Notes: generated from the sequence alone by a model not told the origin. A DNA stretch of 64,000 nt from CBDCYS01 sp965226245 (GCA_965226245.1 CBDDCL010000015.1:992001-1056000); one strand, 5' to 3'; shown: positions 33,493 to 45,043, counted from the first letter of the stretch. Numbers and translations: made by a program.

Positions 33493-33521
33493 TTGACAAT
33501 GATCAGATCATGTTTTATGAT
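33493..33521 (+). promoter_or_regulatory. Strong sigma70-type promoter of hsp20 with a palindrome between the boxes
   Basis: TTGACA (33493-33498) and TATGAT (33516-33521) are 17 nt apart, close to consensus. The spacer contains ATGATC-A-GATCAT (33499-33511), a good site for a repressor dimer. The surrounding 386-nt gap (33168-33553) holds no gene and is unusually A/T-rich here. Confidence 0.75.
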
Positions 33522-33553
33522 TCTTATAGAGGCATCAAAAACTGGAGGATACC

Positions 33554-33991
33554 ATGAACTTAATCCGATACAACCCGCGAGGGCTAACCCCTCGATTCCC
33601 TTTCGACCGCTGGTTCGACGACTTCTTCAGCGCGGCCGTGGCGGAGCCAAACGGCACACGCACCTGGTCCCCCGCCGTGGACATCGAAGAGTCTGAAAAA
33701 GAGATCACACTCAAAGCGGACCTGCCGGATGTCGACGAGAAGGATCTGTCGATCAAGGTGGAGGATGACGTGCTGACTCTTCAGGCGGAGAGGAAGTTCG
33801 AAAAGGAGACCAAGAAGGAGAACTTTCACCGCATCGAGCGCGCCTACGGGTCGTTCCACCGCCGCTTCGCTCTTCCCGATAGCGTCGACGCCGACAAAAT
33901 CAAGGCGGCCTATGACAAGGGCGTCCTCAAGGTAACGCTCCCCAAAGTGCCCCAGAAGCAGCCGAAAGTACGACAAATCAGTGTCCAGTGA
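33554..33991 (+). CDS. Hsp20/alpha-crystallin small heat-shock protein
   Basis: The 145-residue chaperone binds unfolding proteins without ATP and keeps them ready for refolding by ClpB/DnaK. It has a short N-terminal arm (RFPFDRWFDDFF) and an alpha-crystallin domain (VDIEESEKEITLKADLPDV to about residue 130) with the hallmark GVLKVTLPK. The usual C-terminal IxI anchor is represented by VRQISV. The start has a GGAGG site 9-5 nt upstream and a strong promoter at 33493. It lies 227 nt upstream of clpB on the same strand, fitting joint heat-stress expression, with a long inverted repeat between the two. Confidence 0.95.
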   Translation: MNLIRYNPRGLTPRFPFDRWFDDFFSAAVAEPNGTRTWSPAVDIEESEKEITLKADLPDVDEKDLSIKVEDDVLTLQAERKFEKETKKENFHRIERAYGSFHRRFALPDSVDADKIKAAYDKGVLKVTLPKVPQKQPKVRQISVQ

Positions 33992-34042
33992 GGCTGCTTG
34001 AGGCAGGCCGTCATGAGGCGGCCTGCCTTCCGCCGATGATCC

Positions 34043-34173
34043 AACAGAGCCGCGCCCGCAAGGGTGCGGTCGAGGGTAGTCAGCGCGTCGGGGCTGCCAT
34101 TGGAATGCTCACTGCCAGGGGCGCGGCTAGACTGGACCAGACTGGACCGCACCCTTGCGGGCGCGGCTCTGTT
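34043..34173. repeat. Perfect 29-bp inverted repeat between hsp20 and clpB
   Basis: The arms 34043-34071 and 34145-34173 are exact reverse complements (beginning AACAGAGCCGCGCCCGC) around a 73-nt loop. The loop holds a short tandem duplication of ACTGGACC near 34133-34148. It may weaken read-through from hsp20 into clpB, or be a dispersed palindrome. Confidence 0.85.
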
Positions 34174-34218
34174 GAGAACCCTCTTCTCAGCGTGGGCAGT
34201 AGATAAACGGAGCAGACG

Positions 34219-36864
<2,646 letters not shown>

Positions 36865-37025
36865 GCGCTAGGGGTAGCTCGGCCGACACTTCCGTTCGTC
36901 TTTTGAATTTGAACGGGCAAGTTCAGTTGAGCAGTGGAGAGGCGCCGTCGAATGCAGTGACAATCGCGGTTGCGCCGCAGTAAGCTAGGAGTAGACTCGA
37001 TTCAGAACAAAGGACGGTTAACCCA

Positions 37026-37358
37026 ATGCGCGGAACTCTCACGGCAGGCGGCCTCTTTCTTATCTCGACCCTGCTTGTCAGCGGCGCCGAGTTCAGCGGG
37101 CGCCTGATGGATACAATGTGCGCCGCGAAAAAGCTCGACCAGGCATCGAGCCACACCGCGCAATGCATAAAAGATTGCGCGACGAGCGGCTTCGGTCTCG
37201 TCACCAAGGACGGCAATTATCTCAAGTTCAATGAAAGCGGCAATGCCAAGGCTTTGAAAGCCCTCAAAACCGGCAACCGGCAGGCCAACCTGCTGGTGAA
37301 AGTCACTGGCGAGCTGAAGGGCAGCTTAATCCGCGTCGACTCGATTACGATGCAGTAA
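37026..37358 (+). CDS. Small secreted protein of unknown function
   Basis: The 110-residue product has a signal peptide (TLTAGGLFLISTLLVSGAE) and a compact mature domain of about 88 residues. It contains paired cysteines (DTMCAAKKL and QCIKDCATS) and a beta-rich second half (GFGLVTKDGNYLKFNESGN and GSLIRVDSITM). Similar small proteins with an MCxxK start and a CxxxC segment are frequent in acidobacterial genomes, but no function is known to me. No strong ribosome site precedes the ATG. Its neighbours, clpB and a Uma2 nuclease, give no hint. Confidence 0.75.
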   Translation: MRGTLTAGGLFLISTLLVSGAEFSGRLMDTMCAAKKLDQASSHTAQCIKDCATSGFGLVTKDGNYLKFNESGNAKALKALKTGNRQANLLVKVTGELKGSLIRVDSITMQ

Positions 37359-37441
37359 CGACCGGCACGATGCACTAACGGCAAGCGCCCCCGCAGCCTC
37401 ACGAGTCCGGCCGGGAAAACTGGGGTGGCGCAACGTTGCCG

Positions 37442-38056
37442 TTAGAAAGCGGGTTCCCAAATCTCGGCAAGATCGAGGACGAAACCCGGGAGCTCAGGAT
37501 CAGCGGAGATGCTGCCTGGCTTGTCTAGTTGCTCTACCGGATGACCCTGCCGGCAGACATGAACTTGGCGCTCGATAGGGTCGATAAGCCAACCCAGCAG
37601 CGCGCCGTTTTCGCGGTATTCTTCCATCTTTGCTTTCTGGCCGCTCAGCCTGTCCGGCGGAGACCGGAGTTCGATGACAAACTCCGGGCACAGCAGCAGG
37701 AATTTTTTCTTTTCATCGGAACTGAGGCCGGCCAAACGTGGCCGCGACACCCACGCTGCATCGGGGGAGCGCGTCGCGTTGTTCGGGAGACGAAAGCCAC
37801 AGCTCGAATCAAACGCAACACCTCTCCGGTCCTTTTTCGCCCAGACGCTCAACTGCATCGTGATATCGGCGTTCCCGCTGCTGCCCTCTGCTCCAACAGG
37901 CGCCATGATTAGGATGTCTCCTTCAGCGGTTCGCTCCATGCGCAAGTCATCGTTGAGCTGGCAAAAGTCGAAAAACTGGTCGTCCGTCATCTCGAGCGCC
38001 GGCCGGATCCGGAGCACGAACGGAGCAAACTCCACGGGCTCGACAACTGCTTTCAT
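37442..38056 (-). CDS. Uma2-family putative endonuclease
   Basis: The 204-residue protein belongs to the Uma2 (DUF820) group with a restriction-endonuclease-like fold. The motifs are MTDDQFFDFCQ, RSPDAAWVSRPR, the core CPEFVIELRSP with the acidic and basic active-site candidates, and KMEEYRENGALLGWLIDP. Uma2 genes are abundant in cyanobacteria, planctomycetes and acidobacteria, often many per genome, and their target is unknown. The gene stands alone. The ATG at 38056 is the natural start, and no mobile element abuts it. Confidence 0.87.
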   Translation of the reverse strand: MKAVVEPVEFAPFVLRIRPALEMTDDQFFDFCQLNDDLRMERTAEGDILIMAPVGAEGSSGNADITMQLSVWAKKDRRGVAFDSSCGFRLPNNATRSPDAAWVSRPRLAGLSSDEKKKFLLLCPEFVIELRSPPDRLSGQKAKMEEYRENGALLGWLIDPIERQVHVCRQGHPVEQLDKPGSISADPELPGFVLDLAEIWEPAF

Positions 38057-38575
38057 GAAACCTCGATGAACGGGTTCATCCTGCTGCCTTGATTTTATCA
38101 GCCTGCTGTTAACCCAGTTTGCAAAAAGAAGCTTGCGACCGGTTGCCCGCGGCCGCCACCGCTAGGGGTTAGCCAGAGCCATACTTGGAGGTGGGGTTGA
38201 GCCAAGCCATACGAGCCGTGCCGACCTCGGTCTTCAGCTCCATTGGGAGGGTCTTCTGAACATGACCAGGAAACGAGGAGAGTACACCATCGAACACGTG
38301 CGCGAGGCATTCGAGGACTCGAAGACTGTCAGAGGGATATGACTAGGTGCCCGGCCCGCACTCGAGATCTTGCGGGTGCTCGCTCGCGCTGATTCTTGGT
38401 TTCGCGCTCAGATCACGAAGGGCCGTCTGGATGCCCTCCTCGATCACTGGATCATAGAAGGGCAGCTTCGCCACAGCCCACAGCGCAGTCTGCGGCGCTG
38501 CAGCCGGTCGATGTGCACGACCAGGCCTTCGTCGCTTCGATCTGCATGGCTGCATGCGCTTGTTAGGCGAAGGTG
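38057..38575. other. Gene-poor spacer with possible gene fragments
   Basis: No complete gene is seen. A 26-codon plus frame from 38262 (MTRKRGEYTIEHVREAFEDS) looks like the first residues of a DNA-binding protein and then stops. On the minus strand a frame at 38343-38555 ends in AKLPFYDPVIEEGIQTALRD, which has a protein-like composition but no identified family. Both may be debris of genes lost next to the damaged oxidoreductase gene. Confidence 0.3.
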
Positions 38576-39712
38576 TTATTCAGTCCACGGTAGTAACACG
38601 AGGTTCCCAGTGACCTGGCCGGTAGAGATCAGGCGGTGCGCCTCTGCCGCCTTGCTCAGTGGCAGCGTGTGGTCGAGTAATGGCTTGATACGACCCACAC
38701 GGACTTGCTCCAGTCCCCAGTTGAAATCCTCAATATCGCTAGCCATCGAACCGCGCAGCCTTTTCTGAGCAAAGAATAAGCTTCGAATGTCGAACTTGAC
38801 TTCAGGACCAGCCGAAAAACCAAAGGCGACAATAACGCCCATTGGTTTGCACGAGGCTGCCAGGTTGGATAGCTTCTTCGACAAAGGCTTCCAAGCTCGC
38901 CGCTGAGGCATCCGCGATCCGACGGAGCCGGATGCGACCCATACCGCGCATCCTGCTTCAATACTTTTGGCCAAAACATCTCCGCTTAAGTTGTCGATCA
39001 CAACATCAGCACCGGCCCCGCCCGTCCATGCCTTGACGCGCTCGACGAAATCCTCTTTGCTTGTGTTGATCACAAGGTCTGCACCGAGCGTTTTGGCAAA
39101 TTCACCCTTGGCATCCCTGCGAACAGTCGTAGCGACATCCGCGCCCAATGTTTTAGCGACCTGGATTTGCATGCTGCCAGAACCGGAAGCGCCTGCATGA
39201 ATCAGAACCTTGTCGCCGGCTTTCACTTCGCCAATCTCCTTAAGAGAATGAACAGCTGTCGCTAAAGGAACCGGGAGTGTGGCCACCTCTTCGGGCTTTA
39301 GCCCAGTTTCATCCTTGATAAGGGCGTAAGCAGGAACTTCCATAAACTGAGTATAAGTTCCTGAAATGTGCAAACCTGGCAAGGCAAAGCTTGGTGCCGT
39401 AACTGTAGGACGAATGTTGGTTTCGTCTTCTTTTTGCGGATATCCCGGGGCTACAATCACTCGCTGACCGATTTCAAAACCGGTAACTCCTGCTCCAAGA
39501 TCAGCCACCTCGCCGGCAGCATCTGCCCCGAGTATATGAGGGAATGGCAGTTCCGGCACAATGGATCCTTCACGGATATAATGGTCCAAACGCTCGACGC
39601 CGGCCGCGAGCACTTTGACTAATACATGGCCGGGTTTTGGGATTGGCTGTTCGATGTCTTCGTGCTTGAGCACGTCGAAATCGCCGAATTCGTGTATGAC
39701 CGCTGCTTTCAT
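38576..39712 (-). CDS. Quinone oxidoreductase-like MDR enzyme carrying a 34-codon in-frame insertion from the IS
   Basis: The frame encodes 378 residues of a zinc-free medium-chain dehydrogenase/quinone reductase: a GroES-like start (MKAAVIHEFGDFDVLKHEDI), then the NADPH-binding LIHAGASGSGSMQIQVAKTLGA and GADVVIDNLSGDVL, and a normal end (GQVTGNLVLLPW). After SIEAG the sequence leaves the family for 34 residues (38848-38949) that translate a transposase fragment in another frame, then resumes at KPMGVIVAFG. Without these the length is 344, normal for the family. The insertion lies in the cofactor domain, so activity is doubtful although the frame is intact. The start has a GGAGG site 7-11 nt upstream. 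Confidence 0.85.
   Translation of the reverse strand: MKAAVIHEFGDFDVLKHEDIEQPIPKPGHVLVKVLAAGVERLDHYIREGSIVPELPFPHILGADAAGEVADLGAGVTGFEIGQRVIVAPGYPQKEDETNIRPTVTAPSFALPGLHISGTYTQFMEVPAYALIKDETGLKPEEVATLPVPLATAVHSLKEIGEVKAGDKVLIHAGASGSGSMQIQVAKTLGADVATTVRRDAKGEFAKTLGADLVINTSKEDFVERVKAWTGGAGADVVIDNLSGDVLAKSIEAGCAVWVASGSVGSRMPQRRAWKPLSKKLSNLAASCKPMGVIVAFGFSAGPEVKFDIRSLFFAQKRLRGSMASDIEDFNWGLEQVRVGRIKPLLDHTLPLSKAAEAHRLISTGQVTGNLVLLPWTE
38848..38949 (-). mobile_element. 102-bp internal fragment of the IS1595-like element
   Basis: The reverse complement is identical over 102 bp to positions 2260-2361 of IS copy 1 (and the same part of copies 2 and 3). Neither IS end is present and no target duplication is seen. 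Partial similarity runs a few bases past both borders (AGGATG on one side, ACC-A-GG on the other), as in template switching or gene conversion at microhomology. Confidence 0.92.
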
Positions 39713-39836
39713 TTGACTAACCTCCATTTCTTTCTGGTTAAAACGCTGAGTAGCGCCGAACGTTAAAAGTTGACCGGCGCCGCCACCCTTGCGGTTTTTT
39801 TCTCGAAGTCTGGAACATGGTGCTCTCACTCAGACT

Positions 39837-40856
39837 CTAGGGGTTAGCCAGAGTCAGAGCGGTCTCGATCCATTCCTTGCCACCCGGAACGGATGATCCG
39901 AAGTCTTCGTAAATCGCGGTGCTCGCCTTCTGAAAGGCGTCACGATCGGCTTCGTTTACCTTGAGCCCCGAGGCGCTGAGCTTTTCGAGCAACTCGACGT
40001 CCATTCTCACTCCGGTCGCGTGGACGAACGCTTGTGTCTCCCGTGCGGTCTTTTCGAGTTCCTCGCGGATGTCCCCGGGCAGTTTCCGCCAATGATTCTT
40101 GCCCGCCACGATGTAGGTCGGCGTGTAAACATGGCTCGTCAAAGAAAGATATGTTTGGACTTCCTGGAATTTTGAGCTGTAGATTTGCGCCAGCGGGTTT
40201 TCTTGACCGTCCATCACACCGGTTTGTAAAGCGACGAAGACCTCGGAAAGGGCCATGGGCGACGGATTGGCGCCGAACGACTGAAACAGTTTGACCCTCC
40301 AGCGGCCGCGCGGCGTGCGCAACTTGATCCCGCTCAAATCCCCGGGAACGACGATCGGCCGGACGTTGTTGGTGATATGGCGGAATCCGTTTTCCCAAAC
40401 CGCCAGAATCTGGAGGCCTTTCTCTTCGGCGAGAGGGGCCAGGCGGGGCCAGAAGATCTTTTCTTCGATGAGCTTCATTTGCTCGCGGTCCTGGATGAGG
40501 TAGGGCATCTCGAAGAGCCCGAAAGCGTCAACAATCGAGGACATGACCGTCGACGGCAATGCGAAATCGACCGTTCCAAGCTTGAGTTTTTGGAGCAGAA
40601 TCTCATCATTGCCGAGCTGGCTGGATCCGAACACAACAACCTTGGCCCGGCCCGAGAGCTTCTCGTTGGCGACGCGGGCGAACTCTTCCGCGCAGGCCGC
40701 AACAAGGGAATCCGGCGCCGCGACGTGCCCCAGCTTCAGCTCCAGGACAGCATCCTCCGAACTTCCCCCGCCACACGCAGCCAGCAGGCTGACAAGGACG
40801 ACGCAAAACAAGTAACGAGCGCCAAGCGATGAAGCGTTGTGTATCCTCTTTCGCAT
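39837..40856 (-). CDS. TRAP transporter solute-binding lipoprotein (DctP family)
   Basis: The 339-residue protein has a lipoprotein signal (FCVVLVSLLAACGGG). Its periplasmic binding domain belongs to the DctP family, with KLGHVAAPDSLVAACAEEFA, a substrate-arginine region in GIKLRTPRGRW, and MALSEVFVALQTGVMDGQENP, the most conserved family motif. It would capture a carboxylate-type solute and hand it to a DctQ/DctM permease. Those permease genes are not adjacent, so the system is either split or the protein is an orphan receptor. It lies 125 nt upstream of the oxidoreductase gene, on the same strand. Confidence 0.9.
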   Translation of the reverse strand: MRKRIHNASSLGARYLFCVVLVSLLAACGGGSSEDAVLELKLGHVAAPDSLVAACAEEFARVANEKLSGRAKVVVFGSSQLGNDEILLQKLKLGTVDFALPSTVMSSIVDAFGLFEMPYLIQDREQMKLIEEKIFWPRLAPLAEEKGLQILAVWENGFRHITNNVRPIVVPGDLSGIKLRTPRGRWRVKLFQSFGANPSPMALSEVFVALQTGVMDGQENPLAQIYSSKFQEVQTYLSLTSHVYTPTYIVAGKNHWRKLPGDIREELEKTARETQAFVHATGVRMDVELLEKLSASGLKVNEADRDAFQKASTAIYEDFGSSVPGGKEWIETALTLANP

Positions 40857-41000
40857 TTCGAATGCCGCTGCTTCCCGAGCAAGCGAGGCTGATTTGACAC
40901 AGCCGGAAACAGCTCTACTACGTCCCGCTTATTATGAAGGCAAACCGGAAGTGGCGCAAGACTGGGTACTCGGCAGCCCGGATCCGCCGCCAAGTTTCGT

Positions 41001-41483
41001 TCAGCGTTTGTATCCGATCTTTCGCAGCAGATCGTGGCGCCATTCAACGTCGGATTCTCCCTCGACGCCTTTGGGGGAAGAGCCGTCAATTACGCCGAGC
41101 ACTCCGCGGCCTTGTTCGGTTTCGGCGACGATCACTTGCACGGGGTTGGCGGTCGCGCAGAAAAGCCGGACCACTTCCTGGCAATCCTTGATGCGGTTCA
41201 AGATATTGATCGGAAAACCTTCCTTCAGAACGATCACAAAGCAGTGACCGGCGCCTAGCGCCGCCACGTTGCCGGTGGCGGCTTTCTTAAGGTCATCGTC
41301 GTTGCCTTCCACTCGCGTCAGACAAGCACCCGAAGCTTCATTGAAGGCGATGCCGAACTTCATCCCCGGAACCGTGCCGACGATGATCTCGTAGAGATCC
41401 TCGACGGTCTTGATGAAATGGGACTGTCCCAGGATCAAGTTGGCCCCTTCGGGGATGTTCATTTCTACGGTTTCGAGTTCCAT
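41001..41483 (-). CDS. Adenosine-specific kinase-like protein (DUF355 family)
   Basis: The 160-residue protein matches the small archaeal/bacterial family once named adenosine-specific kinase. It opens MELETVEMNIPEGANLILGQ and carries FIKTVEDLYEIIVG, GIAFNEASGACLTR, GHCFVIVLKEGFPINILN and ATANPVQVIVAETEQGRGVLG, with a final DVEWRHDLLRKIGYKR. Structures of relatives show nucleoside binding; the physiological reaction remains unsettled. The ATG at 41483 is chosen because a longer frame reads into the 51-bp repeat just upstream (41512-41562). It has no operon partner. Confidence 0.88.
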   Translation of the reverse strand: MELETVEMNIPEGANLILGQSHFIKTVEDLYEIIVGTVPGMKFGIAFNEASGACLTRVEGNDDDLKKAATGNVAALGAGHCFVIVLKEGFPINILNRIKDCQEVVRLFCATANPVQVIVAETEQGRGVLGVIDGSSPKGVEGESDVEWRHDLLRKIGYKR

Positions 41484-41511
41484 GGCAACTCCTGTGATGA
41501 CCGGGCCGGGC

Positions 41512-41562
41512 AAGACATGTCGCCACGAATGGCGACACGGCACGTCTGGAGACGTGCGCCAC
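41512..41562. repeat. 51-bp double-hairpin REP-like repeat, copy 3
   Basis: It differs by one base in the first loop from the copies at 10273 and 18303, so the stem sequences are all preserved. It lies 28 nt before the adenosine-specific kinase start. Confidence 0.88.
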
Positions 41563-41574
41563 GTCGTGCGCCAC

Positions 41575-44500
41575 CTAAAAGTCGCTGCGCTCCCGGGGCC
41601 GAAAATTCTTGACCGGAATAGTCACTATGTTGCTGATAAAGACCCGCTGTGCGATGGTCAACCGCAGCGCGGGATCATCGGGCAAGTCTTCGAGCAGCTT
41701 CAAATTGATTTGATAGACCCCGACCAGTTCAGGAGCCAAACCGACAAAACTTACTTGAGCCGTCTTGCCGCCGGCCAAAGAAGAGACGAAATCGTCGGCG
41801 ATGAAGGGAACCTCGAAAAACGGCGTGTTGGGAGTGGTTTGGCCCGCGCTGAGGCCTTCCGATATGGGCAACGGCGCGGTCAGCCCCAGGCCGGTTCCAT
41901 AGAAGATCAGGGTTTCTCCCGGGATTGCGGGATTGTCTTGCGTCACCAGCGAAAACTCTTCGTTTCCGCAGCAGAGATTCTGCCCGCTGGCCGTAACTTG
42001 AACAGGTGCGCTGTCGGAGGAATTGGCCGAATAGGCGATTTCATTCCCTTGCCGGCCGGCTTCGCGGGCGGTGAGAAATACTACGGGCGGCGTGCGGCCT
42101 CCTTCGAGAACATCCCCCTCGATGTCTTTTTCAACGGTCATCGCGCTTCCGTCGGGGCTGATCGCAATGTCGAAGGGGATGTCGTTACCAGCGGTGCCAA
42201 GCTCGCGCGCGATCACTTGCATCTGGGGATCGTTGGTCTGCTGCACGATGCGTCTCGCGGTGACCTCGGGATCGCCGCGGCCCGCGTTCACCTCAAACAC
42301 TAGTTTGTTGCGGATACTAGTCAGCGTGTCGCCCTCCCGGACAAACACCCTGTAGAAACGGTCTCGAACGAAAATCGTAACAGTATCGCCCGCGCGCGGT
42401 TCGCCTTTCAAAGTAATCGTTACGCGGGCCGAGAAGAAGCCAACTTCGCCGGCGGAGGCGATCACATCGGGGTCGCCATCGCCACCGTTGATCGCTTCGA
42501 CAAGCCGGTCCCGCATCGATGCGGCGCTTTCGCTTGCGGTCGTCGTGATTTGGTAGTCGCGGCCGTTGACGCTAATTGTCAGCTCGACTCCCGCGGGAAC
42601 CGGCTGATTCGACGAGGGCTCGTTAGCAGTAATAGCCACGGTTCCCGTCGCCGTGCCCTGGCCGTGCAGCGCGACGGCCTCGCGCGGCTCTGGGCCCGGA
42701 AAGGCGAAAAGCCCGGGAGCCGCCCTTGTCACGTCGGCCGCTCGCGCCGCCGATGTCCTGACCGTACCGTCGGGCATGCGGCGCCAAACGTAGATGCTGC
42801 AGCTCGTGCCTTCCAGCTCAAAGGGAAGCTGAAAGTTGATCTGGGTCGGGGAAACGAGAGTCAGCGGGGCTTGCACGCCGCTGGCGTAGACCCGCACGCC
42901 GCCCAGCTCGGCCGGCAGCTTTCCATCGTTTAGTTCCGCAACGTGGGCGCCATCGGAGAAGCCGGTTCCGAAAATCGAAGTCAGCGTGCCCGCCGGAAGC
43001 TCCCTCGCATCGCTGCCGCCAGTCATGCGGGCTCCGGAGGCGGTGATCTCGATCCCGACCCCGGCGGAGTTCGACACGTTCAGCCCAACACTGTTACCCG
43101 CAACCCCCTCTTCTCTGGCAAACATGAGGATGAACTGTTCGCGAGCCCCGCCGGCCAAAGTTGGTCCCTCAGCTTCCGCGGTGAGCTGGGAGTCGGGCTC
43201 AATCTCAACGGAATAAGGGATCGAGTTGCCCGCTTCACCTGCTTCCCGCGCCGTCAGCAAGATGGTGTCGATATCTTCTGGATCTCTCTCCGAGACGACC
43301 AGGGGGTCAGGTCCGAACGGCCCCTCTTTGATAAAGAAGTTGAACTGGTCAACGAGAAAGGTGACGCCGTCGCCGGGCCGCACGGTGGCCGTGTATTCGC
43401 GGTCTCCGACTCGCAGAACGACCATCTCGCCAGCGCGGTTCTGTCCGCCGAACTTAACCCGGCCCTTGGCGTGATCCCCGGCGCCAATCGACGGCCGGAC
43501 CAAGACTTCCGCATCCGGATCGTTGGCGATCTGCTCTATGATGTTGTCCCGAACCACGCTGGCCGGGTCAGCGCCCATTGCCGTGTATTTGTATTCCCTG
43601 TCATTGATTATCAGGCCGAGTTCCTGGCCTTCGTCGGCGGCGCGGAAAAATTTGATGAAGCCAAAAGAGCGGATCGCGAAACTGGCGCTGTTGCGCAGGC
43701 CGTCTTGCGCAATTTGGTCCTCGCCGGCCGTGAACACGAGTACCCGGCGGGAGAAAGGGTCGGCGGCATAGAGATTCTTGCCGTCGTGCGCCAGAGCCTG
43801 TGGCGCCCGGATGCTGCCGGCGCCGTCGGACTCGAGGAGCGTCTCGAAGTCCTTTTGGCCGATGACCGCATCAGGGCGAGCGGCATTTTCGGTCGGGACT
43901 TCGTTAAAGACCAGAATGCGGTCGTTTCCGCCGTCGGAGATGAAAAGGCTCTTCCCATCGGAAATCGCGAAACGCGGGAAGCTCAACGTTCGGTCGCAAC
44001 GGACCGGGGGCGGGGTATCGTCGTCTGATGTATCGTCCTCCTCGGCCGGGGGCGCTTCCGGTTCGGAACATAATGCCGCAGAGTTGTTCGGACGCTGTGA
44101 GTCCATGTCAGGCTGGCCGATCACGATATTCGCCGCCGCCGTGTTTGAGGTTGGAACACTATTGAAGATGAGAACGCGATTGAACCCCAAGTCGGTCACA
44201 AACATCTTGCCGTTGCTCACCGTAACCGAGACCGGGTCGAGCATGGCCGTGGCCGAGGCGCTTACGTTGGACTGGGTCAAGTCGGGTTCCGGCCGTGTGT
44301 CGAAGTCGGGCTGCCCGACGACCACGTTCGAAGTGGCGCCATTGCTCGTTGGAATCGAGTTATAGATCAGCACGCGCGAGTTCTGCGTGTCGGCGACAAA
44401 GAGTCGTCCGCCGTCGAGCCACACGCCTTGTGGCCCTCGCATGGTCTTGTTGGAGGTTCCGGGCGCGTTGGAGTCCAGCCCGTCTTGGCCAACGACAACA

Positions 44501-45033
44501 TCAGGGAGAGTGCCGTTCTGGGTTGGAATGCTGTTCCACAGCAGGACGCGGTTGTTATCCGTGTCGGCGACCGCGATCCGAACGCCGTCCGTTGCCACGC
44601 CGGTGGGATTTTGCATTCCCGCGATGACGCCGGGCACAAAGGTGTCGAAATCCGGCTGGCCCAGCACGACGTCCGCCACGCCGACGCAGGCAGGGCAGAC
44701 GCTGGTCTGATCCAACTCCGCGTCGGGCGCGGGGACGAAGCTCGACACGTTGCGGTAGATCAGCACGCGATTGTTGACCGGCTGCGACCCAACCCGATTA
44801 CCGTCGGCGATCACGAGAATGTCGCCGCCGAAAGCAACCCCGGCCACCCCCCCGATGGTCTCGCGACTGGAAATCGGCGCCTGCCTGGTAAAGAAGGGCT
44901 GGCCCACGACCAGCCGGGCGCCTTGCTGCGTGACCCAGACCGGTTCCGCCCGTAGCGGGCCGCCGAGAATACTCAACGCCAAAAGGAAGAACGACCCGAC
45001 TGTCGCTGCTATTGACTGATGTAGCCGGCACAT
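41575..45033 (-). CDS. Very large secreted NHL-type propeller protein with repeated modules and a Solibacter-type C-terminal domain
   Basis: This 1152-residue exported protein has a signal peptide (SFFLLALSILGGPLRA). Residues about 35-440 form a beta-propeller built from units of the type NRVLIYNSIPTSNG followed by VVVGQPDFDT. Then come modules with the pattern INDREYKYTAMGADPASVVR, VGDREYTATVRPGDG, VNGRDYQITTTASESAASMR and VRDRFYRVFVREGDTLTSIR. The 100-odd residues after LPAGTLTSIFGTGF (about 680-790), including PTQINFQLPFEL and a similar segment near the end (FYGTGLGLTAPLPIS), match the Solibacter-type C-terminal domain (TIGR03437-like). The role is unknown; surface or matrix attachment is possible. 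A GAGGAG site precedes the ATG, 10 nt after the SDR gene. Confidence 0.88.
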   Translation of the reverse strand: MCRLHQSIAATVGSFFLLALSILGGPLRAEPVWVTQQGARLVVGQPFFTRQAPISSRETIGGVAGVAFGGDILVIADGNRVGSQPVNNRVLIYRNVSSFVPAPDAELDQTSVCPACVGVADVVLGQPDFDTFVPGVIAGMQNPTGVATDGVRIAVADTDNNRVLLWNSIPTQNGTLPDVVVGQDGLDSNAPGTSNKTMRGPQGVWLDGGRLFVADTQNSRVLIYNSIPTSNGATSNVVVGQPDFDTRPEPDLTQSNVSASATAMLDPVSVTVSNGKMFVTDLGFNRVLIFNSVPTSNTAAANIVIGQPDMDSQRPNNSAALCSEPEAPPAEEDDTSDDDTPPPVRCDRTLSFPRFAISDGKSLFISDGGNDRILVFNEVPTENAARPDAVIGQKDFETLLESDGAGSIRAPQALAHDGKNLYAADPFSRRVLVFTAGEDQIAQDGLRNSASFAIRSFGFIKFFRAADEGQELGLIINDREYKYTAMGADPASVVRDNIIEQIANDPDAEVLVRPSIGAGDHAKGRVKFGGQNRAGEMVVLRVGDREYTATVRPGDGVTFLVDQFNFFIKEGPFGPDPLVVSERDPEDIDTILLTAREAGEAGNSIPYSVEIEPDSQLTAEAEGPTLAGGAREQFILMFAREEGVAGNSVGLNVSNSAGVGIEITASGARMTGGSDARELPAGTLTSIFGTGFSDGAHVAELNDGKLPAELGGVRVYASGVQAPLTLVSPTQINFQLPFELEGTSCSIYVWRRMPDGTVRTSAARAADVTRAAPGLFAFPGPEPREAVALHGQGTATGTVAITANEPSSNQPVPAGVELTISVNGRDYQITTTASESAASMRDRLVEAINGGDGDPDVIASAGEVGFFSARVTITLKGEPRAGDTVTIFVRDRFYRVFVREGDTLTSIRNKLVFEVNAGRGDPEVTARRIVQQTNDPQMQVIARELGTAGNDIPFDIAISPDGSAMTVEKDIEGDVLEGGRTPPVVFLTAREAGRQGNEIAYSANSSDSAPVQVTASGQNLCCGNEEFSLVTQDNPAIPGETLIFYGTGLGLTAPLPISEGLSAGQTTPNTPFFEVPFIADDFVSSLAGGKTAQVSFVGLAPELVGVYQINLKLLEDLPDDPALRLTIAQRVFISNIVTIPVKNFRPRERSDF

Positions 45034-45043
45034 TGGCAGTAAC

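Noticed and set aside
42943..44028. 361-codon plus-strand frame opposite the NHL protein
   Set aside because: The minus-strand protein has a signal peptide, propeller repeats and a known C-terminal domain; the plus frame has none.
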